Below the pieces are notes generated by a model. The model had not been told where the DNA came from. It ran no database searches and was given only the letters and a program-made list of their open reading frames with translations. Positions 23,862-31,875 of a stretch of 32,103 nt of DNA are shown here, one piece after another (position 1 is the stretch's first letter; each line of letters begins with the position of its first letter). The stretch is from Melioribacteraceae bacterium (GTDB lineage Bacteria; Bacteroidota; Ignavibacteria; Ignavibacteriales; Melioribacteraceae). The DNA is taken from NCBI GenBank assembly GCA_015493615.1, contig WGCV01000006.1, positions 1 through 32,103 of the forward strand, given 5' to 3'. Both the position numbers and the translations under genes were made by a program.

Positions 23862-24293
23862 ACCACAAAGACCACAAAGGAGGCACAAAGTCAGAGAATG
23901 ACTCTTCTTATTCCATCTTTGAGTCTTGCGACATTAAAGTTTATTAATAATCCCAATTTTATATTTGATAATTTCAAATATATTAAAATTTGTGCAAGAT
24001 GTACATTGTTTAATGTTTCAACAGCTTTTAATTCGATTAATAATTTATTTTCAACTAACAAATCTATTCTATAGCCAATATCCAATTTAACTTCTTCATA
24101 AATTAATGGCAAAGCTTTCTGTTTTTCTACAAAAAGTTCGGCTTGATTAATCTCATAAAACAAAACTTCTTCATAAGCAGATTCCAATAATCCGGGACCT
24201 AATGCTTTGTGAACTTTAATTCCTAAACCGATTACAATATTAGAAAGCTCATTTTCATTCATTTCTTTGTGACTTCTTTGTGTCCTTTGTGGT
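23862..24293. mobile_element. GxxExxY cassette bounded by inverted CACAAAG arrays
   Basis: CACAAAG occurs at 23864-23870, 23873-23879 and 23884-23890. Its complement CTTTGTG occurs at 24265-24271, 24276-24282 and 24285-24291. Counting inward from either end the spacings are 9 then 11 nt, so the two arrays are mirror images. The outer words also agree (ACCACAAAG on both sides). The 432-bp unit contains exactly one gene, and its stop codon touches the inner heptamer. It interrupts an otherwise tightly packed operon between rfbB and wza. No transposase and no clear target-site duplication are seen. Confidence 0.6.
23891..24262 (-). CDS. GxxExxY protein (PDDEXK_3 family, nuclease-like fold)
   Basis: A 123-residue protein. 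The name motif is G24-L-L-E27-S-A-Y30 in LGPGLLESAYEEVL. A PD-(D/E)XK-type core follows: YRIDLLV with D67, then IELKA with E77 and K79, and a helix with Q91 in LAQILIYLKLSN. The end NFNVARLKDGIRRVIL is the standard family ending. Members (PF13366) are common as isolated short genes; their biochemical role is not established to my knowledge. All putative catalytic residues are kept, so the gene looks intact. It lies between rfbB and wza inside symmetric CACAAAG arrays, so it is probably an insertion and not part of polysaccharide synthesis. Confidence 0.92.
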   Translation of the reverse strand: MNENELSNIVIGLGIKVHKALGPGLLESAYEEVLFYEINQAELFVEKQKALPLIYEEVKLDIGYRIDLLVENKLLIELKAVETLNNVHLAQILIYLKLSNIKLGLLINFNVARLKDGIRRVIL

Positions 24294-25306
24294 TATCTTT
24301 TTTTGTACTGTTTTTCATAATATTTCAAATAATCGCCACTAATAATACCTTCCCACCAACTGCGATTGCCTTTGTACCATTCCACCGTTTTAACAATAGC
24401 GTCTTCAAACCGGAATTCAGGTTTCCAGCCAAGTTCGTTTTGAATTTTTGAAGAGTCGATTGCGTAACGCCTGTCGTGTCCCGGACGGTCCTTAACGTAC
24501 TCGATTAAATCTTCCGATTTACCGAGTATTTGGAGTATCAATTTTACTATTTCAATGTTCGTCATTTCCTGACTTGCGCCTACATTGTAAACCTCGCCAT
24601 CGCCGCCGTTTTCCAAGGCGAGTTCAACAGCGCGGTTGTGGTCGATTACATAAATCCAATCGCGAACGTTCATGCCGTCCCCGTAAATAGGGAGTTTTTT
24701 GTTGTGAAGAGCGTTTATAATCATTAGCGGAATTAATTTTTCGGGGAACTGCAGCGGACCGTAATTGTTGGAACAGCGTGTAATCGTTACCGGCAATCCG
24801 TACGTGTGATTGAACGAAAGCGTCGCCATGTCCGCTCCCGCTTTACTTGACGAGTACGGGCTGTTGGGAGAAAGAGGAGTAGTTTCGGTAAAAAGTCCCG
24901 TAGCTCCGAGCGAGCCGTAAACTTCGTCCGTGGAAACCTGCAGGAACTTATCAACATTATGATTTCTCGACGCTTCGAGCAGAACAGCCGTCCCGACCAC
25001 ATTTGTCCGGTAAAAAACTTCCGAGCCGAGAATGCTTCTGTCCACATGAGACTCTGCGGCAAAATTTATAACATGATTAATTTCATATTTATCAAAAAGA
25101 TAATCGAGAAGCTCTCTGTTGATTATATCTCCTTTTACGAAAACGTAGTTTGGGTTATCTTCCACTTCTTTAAGATTTTCAAGATTTCCCGCGTATGTTA
25201 ATTTATCCAAGTTAACAATAAAATAATCGTCTCTTGTTTTCAAAATATGATTAATAAAATTGCTCCCGATAAATCCTGCTCCTCCGGTTACTAAAACTTT
25301 CTTCAT
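24293..25306 (-). CDS. rfbB: dTDP-glucose 4,6-dehydratase
   Basis: A 337-residue extended short-chain dehydrogenase that converts dTDP-glucose to dTDP-4-keto-6-deoxyglucose with bound NAD. Visible: the NAD motif VTGGAGFIGSNF (6-17), AAESHVDRSI (about 83-92), the STDEVYGSLG segment with its catalytic acids, YSSSKAGADM with the catalytic tyrosine and lysine, TRCSNNYGPLQFPEKLIPLM and the GDGMNVRDWIYVIDH substrate motif. Length is normal. AAGGGG before the ATG overlaps the stop region of the preceding gene 9 bp away. No rfbA, rfbC or rfbD follows here; the product more likely feeds the DegT aminotransferase downstream or enzymes encoded elsewhere. Confidence 0.96.
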   Translation of the reverse strand: MKKVLVTGGAGFIGSNFINHILKTRDDYFIVNLDKLTYAGNLENLKEVEDNPNYVFVKGDIINRELLDYLFDKYEINHVINFAAESHVDRSILGSEVFYRTNVVGTAVLLEASRNHNVDKFLQVSTDEVYGSLGATGLFTETTPLSPNSPYSSSKAGADMATLSFNHTYGLPVTITRCSNNYGPLQFPEKLIPLMIINALHNKKLPIYGDGMNVRDWIYVIDHNRAVELALENGGDGEVYNVGASQEMTNIEIVKLILQILGKSEDLIEYVKDRPGHDRRYAIDSSKIQNELGWKPEFRFEDAIVKTVEWYKGNRSWWEGIISGDYLKYYEKQYKKR

Positions 25307-25315
25307 AAAAACCCC

Positions 25316-26035
25316 TTATAAAACAAATAAGCCGACCATAATTCCGGCGTTAATAAAAAATGATTGTGAATTAAGATTCGACGGAACGCCGCTTAAATCT
25401 ATTCCGTCAAAAGCAGTAAAGCTTTCGCCGACCGCAAATTGATAACCGGCGCCGATTCGTAGCGCCGCAAAGCGACTGAGCAGAATTTCTCCGTTTATCG
25501 ATGGAGAGAAAAGGAAAAAATTCGATTTAATACTGTAGCTTTTTGCTTCGGATGAGGAATTAAAATCGTTCCAAATTTGACTCCATGAAGCAACAGATTT
25601 TCTGCTGTGAATATCAATTTCCGTTGAACCTCCCCCGAGTGTCGCTCCAACTGAAAGCTGCATAAACTTAATCTGTGGAAAAGTATATTCAATCGTAACT
25701 CCGCCGCCACCGATGTGATACTCTGCGGATTTGTAATAATTATTTACTACATTGCTTACAGATTTACTTCCTCCGAATCCGACTCCGCCGATTCTTACAT
25801 TCGGGATAAAAAGAATGTAAGAGTAACCGCCGCCTCCGTATGTTAAAATTCCGTTTTTCATTTCGGGTAAGCCGCTTTGCGTAAGAGCGCTGTTTAATCC
25901 GGAAAAGTCAGGCGCAAAGTAAAAAACTTCAAATCCGCCCGCGCCGCCGAACTTGGAAAGAAGCACATTATTGCTTTGCGCATTCAGTAAAAAAGGGAAG
26001 AGAAAAAATAGGGATATTGCTAAAAATTTTTTCAT
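25316..26035 (-). CDS. Exported, probably outer-membrane beta-rich protein of unknown function
   Basis: A 239-residue protein with a clear signal peptide, MKKFLAISLFFLFPFLLNAQ, cleaved near residue 19. The mature part is rich in Gly, Ser and aromatic residues with alternating strands (FGGAGGFEVFYFAPDF, YGGGGYSYILFI, VRIGGVGFGGSKS, LRIGAGYQFAVGE) and ends in the hydrophobic FINAGIMVGLFVL. That layout suggests a small outer-membrane barrel or surface protein, although the last residue is Leu rather than Phe. I do not recognise the family. It is the first gene of the polysaccharide transcription unit, 9 bp before rfbB. A role in surface assembly is inference from position only. Confidence 0.7.
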   Translation of the reverse strand: MKKFLAISLFFLFPFLLNAQSNNVLLSKFGGAGGFEVFYFAPDFSGLNSALTQSGLPEMKNGILTYGGGGYSYILFIPNVRIGGVGFGGSKSVSNVVNNYYKSAEYHIGGGGVTIEYTFPQIKFMQLSVGATLGGGSTEIDIHSRKSVASWSQIWNDFNSSSEAKSYSIKSNFFLFSPSINGEILLSRFAALRIGAGYQFAVGESFTAFDGIDLSGVPSNLNSQSFFINAGIMVGLFVL

Positions 26036-26257
26036 TAATTGTCTGTCTTTTAAATAATAAATACTTAATTATTGTTACAATCCAAATGTTTTACAGTAAA
26101 AGTTTGTGAACTGATAAAACAAACCTTTTTAGAATTTAAGCTAATAAATTTAAGAAAAAATTGATAAAAATTAATTGAAAAGATTATAATGTGATTTGAA
26201 GTATAAGCCTATCGCGATTAACCGCAATGTTCAGAGGATATCAAAAGGGAAACTGCT

Positions 26258-26335
26258 ACCTTTAAGGTACTTGTTCCTTAAAGGTTCGATGCTTGTTTAT
26301 TTTTACCTTCAAGGGGCAAACGCCTTGAAGGTAAA
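26258..26335. repeat. Two related palindromes in tandem
   Basis: ACCTTTAAGG (26258-26267) pairs with CCTTAAAGGT (26276-26285), loop 8 nt. TTTACCTTCAAGG (26302-26314) pairs with CCTTGAAGGTAAA (26323-26335), loop 8 nt. The two share the core ACCTTYAAGG and the same loop length. The spacer 26036-26573 otherwise shows no gene. It separates the divergent polysaccharide operon and glutamine synthetase gene, so their promoters must lie in its two flanks. Confidence 0.75.
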
Positions 26336-26573
26336 TTACTCCGGGAAAAATCATAATAAAATCAGCATCCTATAAAAATTAGTACTCTTGCTACCACAAT
26401 TTGCATCGCTACCGCTCTTAAATTTTCACCGGTTTAAAATCAGTAAAAAAGCCGATTTCTCTATTGCATGCCCAAATTTTCTGATTTCACCATAAAAAGT
26501 TCATTGCTAATAGTATTTTCTTGATTAATTTAATCTTTATAATTTTATTTTTTAATTGATAAAGGAACGTGAA

Positions 26574-28082
26574 ATGAGAGAATACGAAGTTGCATTGAAC
26601 CAGAATTCCCTTGTGAAATATTTGAGAAAACCTGCCAAGGAGTTTACGCGGCATGATATAATCAGATATATTGAAGAAAATGAAATTGAACAGGTTAACT
26701 TTCATTACGTAAACGAAGCGGGTAAAATTAAAACTCTGAATTTTGTAATTACTTCAAAAGCTTATTTGGATGCGATTCTTTCAACCGGCGAGCGCGTTGA
26801 CGGCTCGAGTCTTTTTTCCTACATTAACGCATCCACCAGCGATTTGTATGTTATCCCTAGGTTCAAAACGGCGTTTGTAAATCCTTTCTCGGAAGTTCCT
26901 ACAATCGATTTGTTCTGTTCCTTTTACACAAAGGAAGGTTATCCGCTGGAAAGCGCTCCGGAAAATATACTGCGCAAAGCAAGCCGGAGATTTACTGAAG
27001 CGACGGGATACAAAGTTAAAGCTCTCGGAGAACTTGAATATTACATAATTGCCGATAAAGATGTAAATGTGGATTATCCCGCCGAAGATCAAAAGGGTTA
27101 TCACGAATCAACTCCTTTCGCAAAATTTGAATTTATCCGCACCGAAGCGATGAGATTAATCGCCAAGTGCGGCGGTAAAATAAAATATTCCCACTCCGAA
27201 GTAGGCAATTTTACGACCGAGGAGCATTATTTTGAACAGCACGAGATTGAGTTCAATCCTGTTGACGTTGACGAAACCGCCGATCAGCTTGTTTTGGGGA
27301 AATGGATTTTGAGAAATCTTGCTTACAAGTATGGAGTTGAAATCAGCTTTGCTCCTAAAATCACAGTCGGTAAAGCGGGAAGCGGTTTACATATTCACTA
27401 CATGATTGCCGACGAAAACGACAACAACATAATGATTGAAAACGACGAACTGAGTCCCGTTGCGCTGAAATCAATCGCCGGAATTTTAGATAAAGCAAAA
27501 GCTCTGACTGCGTTCGGAAATACAATCCCGACTTCCTATTTAAGATTGGTGCCGCATCAGGAAGCGCCTACAAATGTTTGCTGGGGCGAGACAAACCGTT
27601 CCGCGCTGGTCAGAATTCCGCTCGGGTGGACGCTTAAAACCGAGATGATTAAAAACGCAAATCCTTTTGAGATTGCGGAAGTCCCTTATATTCCGGGAAA
27701 ACAGACAGCCGAGTTCCGCGTGCCTGACGGCTCTGCCGACATTTATCACCTGCTTGCTGGAATGGTAATGGCGATGCAGCATGGGATTGAAATGGAGAAC
27801 GGTTTGGAGCTTGCGGAGGAACTTCGCATTGAGGAGAACTTGTTTAATAACCGGGAGCTGGCGGATAAACTGGAGCAGCTTCCCGCCTCATGTTCGGAAT
27901 CAGCCGATGAATTGGAAAAGGAGAAGGAATTCTTTAACTCGGATAATGTTTTTCCTCTTGGAACTTTGGAGAGATTTATTTCGATACTCCGTTCATACAA
28001 CGACAGAAACTTGAGCGAGGAACTTTATCAGAACGACAAAGAAATTATGAAATTGGTTAAACGCTTCTTAAATTACGCTTAA
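26574..28082 (+). CDS. Glutamine synthetase family protein
   Basis: A 502-residue class I-like glutamine synthetase, expected to make glutamine from glutamate, ammonia and ATP. I choose ATG 26574 (AAAGGAA upstream) rather than an upstream TTG frame. The N-terminal beta-grasp domain contains NFHYVNEAGKIKTLNFVI. The catalytic domain contains ALGELEYYI (metal-binding glutamates), HEIEFNPVDVDETADQ, GSGLHIHYMI, the ATP/phosphate motif WGETNRSALVRIPLG and TAEFRVPDGSADIY. Where enterobacterial GlnA has the adenylylated tyrosine in NLYDLPPEE, this protein has ENLFNNRELADKLEQLP, with no tyrosine. Control by adenylylation is therefore unlikely. A relative acting on another amine substrate cannot be excluded. 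Confidence 0.85.
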   Translation: MREYEVALNQNSLVKYLRKPAKEFTRHDIIRYIEENEIEQVNFHYVNEAGKIKTLNFVITSKAYLDAILSTGERVDGSSLFSYINASTSDLYVIPRFKTAFVNPFSEVPTIDLFCSFYTKEGYPLESAPENILRKASRRFTEATGYKVKALGELEYYIIADKDVNVDYPAEDQKGYHESTPFAKFEFIRTEAMRLIAKCGGKIKYSHSEVGNFTTEEHYFEQHEIEFNPVDVDETADQLVLGKWILRNLAYKYGVEISFAPKITVGKAGSGLHIHYMIADENDNNIMIENDELSPVALKSIAGILDKAKALTAFGNTIPTSYLRLVPHQEAPTNVCWGETNRSALVRIPLGWTLKTEMIKNANPFEIAEVPYIPGKQTAEFRVPDGSADIYHLLAGMVMAMQHGIEMENGLELAEELRIEENLFNNRELADKLEQLPASCSESADELEKEKEFFNSDNVFPLGTLERFISILRSYNDRNLSEELYQNDKEIMKLVKRFLNYA

Positions 28083-28147
28083 ATTATTTTGGATTATGTT
28101 TGAAGTGTGAGAATGATTATTATAAGGCTTTACATAACCCAGTAATA

Positions 28148-28393
28148 TGTCATTCTGATCCCGCCGTGGCGGGAGAAGAATCTCCTTACCTACAACTGCG
28201 CAATTTTTAATTTTGAGATTCTTCGCTATCGCTCAGAACGACAAAGATTATTTTAGCTAAATTGATAACTTGTCATTCTGAATCCCGCTACATGCCGGAG
28301 AAGAATCTCAGAACCGGTAATTATACCGAATTTAGAGATATTTCGGTCGGCTACACTCCTCCGCCTTGGCGGAGTGGTGAACTCAATATGACA
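28148..28393. repeat. Cluster of four GTCATTCTGA-type repeats downstream of glutamine synthetase
   Basis: Four repeat units fill the spacer: 28148-28184 (TGTCATTCTGA to GAATCTC with a CCCGCC/GGCGGG hairpin), 28215-28243 (GAGATTCTTC to GAACGACA), 28271-28309 (TGTCATTCTGA to GAATCTC) and 28335-28393 (GAGATATTTCGG to AATATGACA). The last two are joined by ACCGGTAATTATACCGAAT, and this joined form returns in inverted orientation at 31876-31983. No gene is present in 28083-28444. Confidence 0.85.
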
Positions 28394-28444
28394 ATTCTAT
28401 GTTTTGCAAAGGTCTCGATAAAAAAATAAATAGCTTGAGATGAA

Positions 28445-29389
28445 ATGGAAATAATTATTTTTACACTGAACATAGTCGCGCCGATTTTTCTTCTTATTTT
28501 GCTTGGGATTTTTCTTAAACGAATCGGATTTGTTAATCAAACATTTATTTCGCAATCTTCCGCGTTTGTTTTTAATGTATCGCTTCCCGCGTTAATTTTT
28601 CTGAAGATCGCGACGGTTAAAATTACGAAAGCTTTTGATGCCGAGCTAATAATTGTTTCACTCTTAATTGTTTTGCTGATTGCTGCGATAAGCTGGGCGC
28701 TGTCTAAAGTGTTCGCTAAAACCCCGAGAGAAAAAGGCGTTTTCATACAAGGAAGTTTCAGAAGCAATTTCGCTATTATCGGATTGGCTCTGATAGCTAA
28801 TTTGCTTGGGGAAGGGGAGTTGGGACGCGCGTCGCTTGTACTGGCGTTTGTGATGCCGCTTTACAACGTGCTTGCAGTAATTGCCCTTACTGTTCCTTTC
28901 AGAAAAGAAAGAGAAAGCGACATAGTCAAAATGATAAGAACGATTGCTACAAACCCTCTGATTCTTGCCGCGGTTATTGCGGCGCCGTTTTCTATTTTTG
29001 AAATTCCGCTTGGCTCAATCACTACGGTTACTTTAACTTATCTCGCTAAAATCTCGCTTCCTCTTGCTCTTGTCAGTATCGGAGCTTCACTTAATCTGCG
29101 TGAGTTGAAAGAAGCTTCCAAAGTTTCTGTTTTGGCGGCGTTCAATAAAATTGTGCTGTTCCCCGCAATTGCGGTTTTAATTGGAATATTGCTCGGATTG
29201 GGTAAAGTTCAGCTTACGATTTTGTTTGTATTGTTTGCAAGTCCGACTGCCGTTGCCTCCTTTGTTATGGCGGATGCAATGGGCGGGAACTCCAAATTGG
29301 CAAGCGACATAATTGTTCTTACTACGCTTTTTTCAGTTGTAACTTTAAGCGCCGGAATTATTTTCCTTAAATATTTCGGACTGATTTGA
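28445..29389 (+). CDS. AEC family transporter (auxin efflux carrier/malonate-type permease)
   Basis: A 314-residue inner-membrane protein with about ten helices in two five-helix halves. The N-terminus IVAPIFLLILLGIFLKRIGF and the segment VFNVSLPALIFLKIA (about 43-57) with its broken-helix proline, then GSFRSNFAIIGLAL (about 102-115) and in the second half SLPLALVSIGASLNLRELKE (about 204-223) and FASPTAVASFVMADAMGG, are the AEC (PF03547) pattern. These carriers move organic acids or amphipathic solutes; the substrate is not predictable. It follows repeat-filled DNA and is not in an obvious operon. The initiation region TTGAGATGAAATGG has a weak SD-like GAG. Confidence 0.88.
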   Translation: MEIIIFTLNIVAPIFLLILLGIFLKRIGFVNQTFISQSSAFVFNVSLPALIFLKIATVKITKAFDAELIIVSLLIVLLIAAISWALSKVFAKTPREKGVFIQGSFRSNFAIIGLALIANLLGEGELGRASLVLAFVMPLYNVLAVIALTVPFRKERESDIVKMIRTIATNPLILAAVIAAPFSIFEIPLGSITTVTLTYLAKISLPLALVSIGASLNLRELKEASKVSVLAAFNKIVLFPAIAVLIGILLGLGKVQLTILFVLFASPTAVASFVMADAMGGNSKLASDIIVLTTLFSVVTLSAGIIFLKYFGLI

Positions 29390-29400
29390 AAGAGCATTCA

Positions 29401-29460
29401 ATTATAAATTTCAAATTTCAAATTCCAAATTATAAATTCCAAATTATAAATTATAAATTC
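29401..29460. repeat. AT-rich simple repeat
   Basis: About 60 bp built from AAATT joined to TC, CC or ATA, giving an irregular 7- or 14-nt period immediately after the permease gene. It is probably a slippage-prone microsatellite; no hairpin with a T run is formed. Confidence 0.75.
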
Positions 29461-29481
29461 TAAAATAAGGATTGTAGATGT

Positions 29482-29526
29482 TGAATCCGTGAGGATCTGC
29501 ATTTTCCGTGTCATCTGTGTTCTATG
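29482..29526. repeat. Degenerate CACAGATGACACGGA-type periodic array
   Basis: Read on the minus strand this segment contains ACACAGATGACACGGA, then CAGATCCTCACGGATT, words repeated at about 10-nt steps. The style matches the CACAAAG arrays around the GxxExxY gene, and from memory such strings occur beside members of that gene family. No gene is attached here. Confidence 0.4.
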
Positions 29527-29618
29527 AATTTCACCTTTTTGATGTTTTATTAAGAATGTGTAAATTAGAACGTCTTGTTTCTTTCTCTCCAAAAATAAAT
29601 TAATAAACGGAGATTAAA

Positions 29619-30512
29619 ATGAAACGAAAATTATTTGTTACATTGGTTTTATTCTTCTTTGCTTTTTCCTTTTGCTACTCACAAGACATGAATTCGGATA
29701 CTTCGCGCGATATGGTTTTAATTTCCGGCGGGGATTTTTTAATGGGTATCGATTCCACACAGCTTCCCGATTTAGTGAAAATGGGAAAAGATGTTCCACA
29801 TATGTCTTATAATCTTGCGTTAACTTTTTTCGGAGATGAAATTCCTCGCCACAAAGTTCACGTCGATTCATTTCTCATGGACAAATATGAAGTTACTAAT
29901 CAGGAATACAGAAGGTTTGTAAAAGCAACGGGATACAAAAGCGAAGGTGATTGGGAAAAATATGCATGTAAAGAAAGGGACAATCATCCCGTTGTAAATG
30001 TAACATGGTCAGACGCAGCCGCTTACGCCAAATGGGCAGGTAAAAGACTTCCAACCGAAGAAGAGTGGGAATATGCGGCTCGCGGCGGAGCGGAAGAAAC
30101 TTTCTTTCCTTGGGGCAATACTATGGAACCGGACAAAGCGGACTACATGCATCAGGGCGAATCATTTCTATCGGGAGTTTGGCGGCTGCTGGGACTTAGA
30201 AAAATCGGGACGAAGCCGGTAGGAAGTTACGCGCCCAACGGATTCGGTTTATTCGATATGATTGGAAATGTTCGTGAATGGACTAAGAGCGATTACCGCT
30301 TGTACAAGGGCGCCCCCGCCGGAATTAGCCTAAATGAATTAACTTACATCGAGAATGGAAAAACAAAGTATAAAAAAGTTATTCGCGGAGGCGGCTGGGA
30401 AACACCTAATCCGGTTTTTTTGAGGATAACTTGCCGGCATGGAATCAAGCCGGGACGGTTTGATTTTGATCTCGGGTTCAGATGTGTGAAAACAGTTAAC
30501 AGTCGGCAGTGA
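29619..30512 (+). CDS. Exported SUMF1/FGE-sulfatase-domain protein
   Basis: A 297-residue protein with a signal peptide, KRKLFVTLVLFFFAFSFCYS, cleaved near residue 21. The SUMF1 (PF03781) fold is complete: MVLISGGDFLMG (32-43), HVDSFLMDKYEVTNQEYRRF (81-100), HPVVNVTWSDAAAYAKWAGK (123-142), RLPTEEEWEYAARGG (143-157), GSYAPNGFGLFDMIGNVREW (202-221), VIRGGGWETP (254-263) and DLGFRCV (284-290). True formylglycine-generating enzymes have a cysteine pair shortly before the final GFRC. Here I see only C272 in ITCRHG, so sulfatase activation is doubtful. Non-enzymatic SUMF1 proteins often sit in the envelope, including gliding and secretion lipoproteins. No sulfatase gene is in the window. Confidence 0.88.
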   Translation: MKRKLFVTLVLFFFAFSFCYSQDMNSDTSRDMVLISGGDFLMGIDSTQLPDLVKMGKDVPHMSYNLALTFFGDEIPRHKVHVDSFLMDKYEVTNQEYRRFVKATGYKSEGDWEKYACKERDNHPVVNVTWSDAAAYAKWAGKRLPTEEEWEYAARGGAEETFFPWGNTMEPDKADYMHQGESFLSGVWRLLGLRKIGTKPVGSYAPNGFGLFDMIGNVREWTKSDYRLYKGAPAGISLNELTYIENGKTKYKKVIRGGGWETPNPVFLRITCRHGIKPGRFDFDLGFRCVKTVNSRQ

Positions 30513-30521
30513 ACAGCGGTC

Positions 30522-30815
30522 AGTTATGAGTAATGCGTAATCTGCCGAGGCGGAGTAATCATTTATCAGCAAACAGTTTACAGTGGTGAATTCAAATTGT
30601 GAATAGAAAGAAAAATCTGAGAATGAGAAAATCATAATCAATCATGAAAAATCAGCGTCCTATTTTTCTTATGGTAATCCGTAAACTCTGTGTTGTCCGT
30701 GTCCTATTCAACTGTGAGTTGTGAAAAATAAATACTAACAGTTTACAGAAATGGGCATCTCATCACTCATAACTCATTACTCATAACTCCGCCTCAGCGG
30801 ATCACTTATTACTAA
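30522..30815. repeat. Repeat-rich spacer with inverted and direct words
   Basis: AGTTATGAGTAATG (30522-30535) is repeated in inverted orientation at 30775-30788, each beside a GCCGAGGCGG or CCGCCTCAGCGG hairpin. AACAGTTTACAG occurs twice in direct orientation (30572-30583 and 30737-30748). AATCAGCGTCCTAT near 30656 resembles AATCAGCATCCTAT near 26359. No gene is visible in 30513-30892 apart from the ribosome-binding area of the next gene. Confidence 0.65.
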
Positions 30816-30892
30816 TTCCGAAAATAATTTATGAATAAGAAGAAAAATTTTTAGATTTGATTTATTAATATTCAACAATAGGACACGGAAAT

Positions 30893-31795
30893 ATGAAACC
30901 GACTTTAGTTATACTTGCAGCGGGAATGGGCTCGCGCTACGGAACATTGAAACAAATTGACGGAATTGGTCCGAACGGTGAAAGAATAATCGATTATTCA
31001 ATTTACGATGCTCTCCGCGCCGGATTCGGTAAGGTGGTTTTTATAATCAGAAAAAATATCGAGAAGGAATTTAAGGAGACTATTCTCGGCAATCTTCCCG
31101 AGTCTGTTTACACCGAGTTTGTTTATCAGGAACTTGACGCGATTCCCGAGGGACTTTCCTATTCACCCGAAAGAGTAAAACCGTGGGGAACGGGGCACGC
31201 AATGCTCGTTGCCGCGCATCATGTGCATGAGCCTTTTATTGTAATTAACGCAGATGATTTTTACGGCGCCGGTTCCTATAAGATCGCGATTGAGTTTTTA
31301 AAAAATAACGCGAACCCGTTTGAGTACGGCTTAATCGGCTACAGACTTAAAAACACTCTTTCCGATTTCGGCTCTGTTTCGCGCGGAATTTGTGAAGTGA
31401 ATGAGCAAGATTATCTTAAGTCGATTGTTGAGCATACTAAGATAATGAAGCAGGATTCAAAAATAATATCCGTTCAGGATGAGGGCGTGGAAATTGAGCT
31501 TACCGGAGAGGAAACGGTTTCGATGAACATGTTTGCTTTTAATCCTTCTATTTTCGATTTTTTGGATAGAGACTTTAGGGACTTCATTAAAAATAATTAC
31601 GATAATCCGAAAGCCGAGTTTTATATTCCCACGGTTGTGGATAATCTTATTAATTCCGGCGAGGCAAAAGTAAAAGTAAAACGTAGCGACGAAAGCTGGT
31701 TCGGATTAACTTACAGCGAGGACAAGGAATTGGTTGAAAAGAGAATTGAAGAGCTAATTGCGAAGGGTGTTTATCCTGCTAAGTTGTGGGAATAG
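30893..31795 (+). CDS. Sugar-phosphate nucleotidyltransferase-like protein (NTP_transferase superfamily)
   Basis: A 300-residue GT-A type nucleotidyltransferase. The N-terminal nucleotide-binding signature LVILAAGMGSRYGTLKQIDG (5-24) uses G-M-G-S-R in place of the G-x-G-T-R of RmlA and GlmU. The motif PWGTGHAMLVAAHHV (about 97-111) and the metal aspartates in FIVINADDFYG (about 114-124) are present. The rest, with SMNMFAFNPSIFDFL and ESWFGLTYSEDKELVEKRI, is conserved in a group whose exact substrates I do not know. It is cytosolic. It could activate a sugar or polyol phosphate for surface glycans, but it is 5 kb from the polysaccharide operon on the other strand. Not RmlA by motif. Confidence 0.82.
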   Translation: MKPTLVILAAGMGSRYGTLKQIDGIGPNGERIIDYSIYDALRAGFGKVVFIIRKNIEKEFKETILGNLPESVYTEFVYQELDAIPEGLSYSPERVKPWGTGHAMLVAAHHVHEPFIVINADDFYGAGSYKIAIEFLKNNANPFEYGLIGYRLKNTLSDFGSVSRGICEVNEQDYLKSIVEHTKIMKQDSKIISVQDEGVEIELTGEETVSMNMFAFNPSIFDFLDRDFRDFIKNNYDNPKAEFYIPTVVDNLINSGEAKVKVKRSDESWFGLTYSEDKELVEKRIEELIAKGVYPAKLWE

Positions 31796-31875
31796 AAAAT
31801 TAAAAGAAGAACAAATAGCTGAATTTATTTTGTACCCATAGAATTACTAAAAGAAGGCTTTGCAAAACCTAAATT

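Noticed and set aside
28148-28393. CRISPR array
   Set aside because: The units alternate in orientation, have variable length and hairpin interiors, and lack uniform spacers; no cas genes are present.
29398-29592. Minus-strand ORF after the permease gene
   Set aside because: It is composed of translated AT-rich simple repeats and repeat fragments.
30893-31795. Glucose-1-phosphate thymidylyltransferase (RmlA) to pair with RfbB
   Set aside because: The nucleotide loop is GMGSRYGTLKQ rather than the GGSGTRLxP form, and the C-terminal half differs from RmlA.
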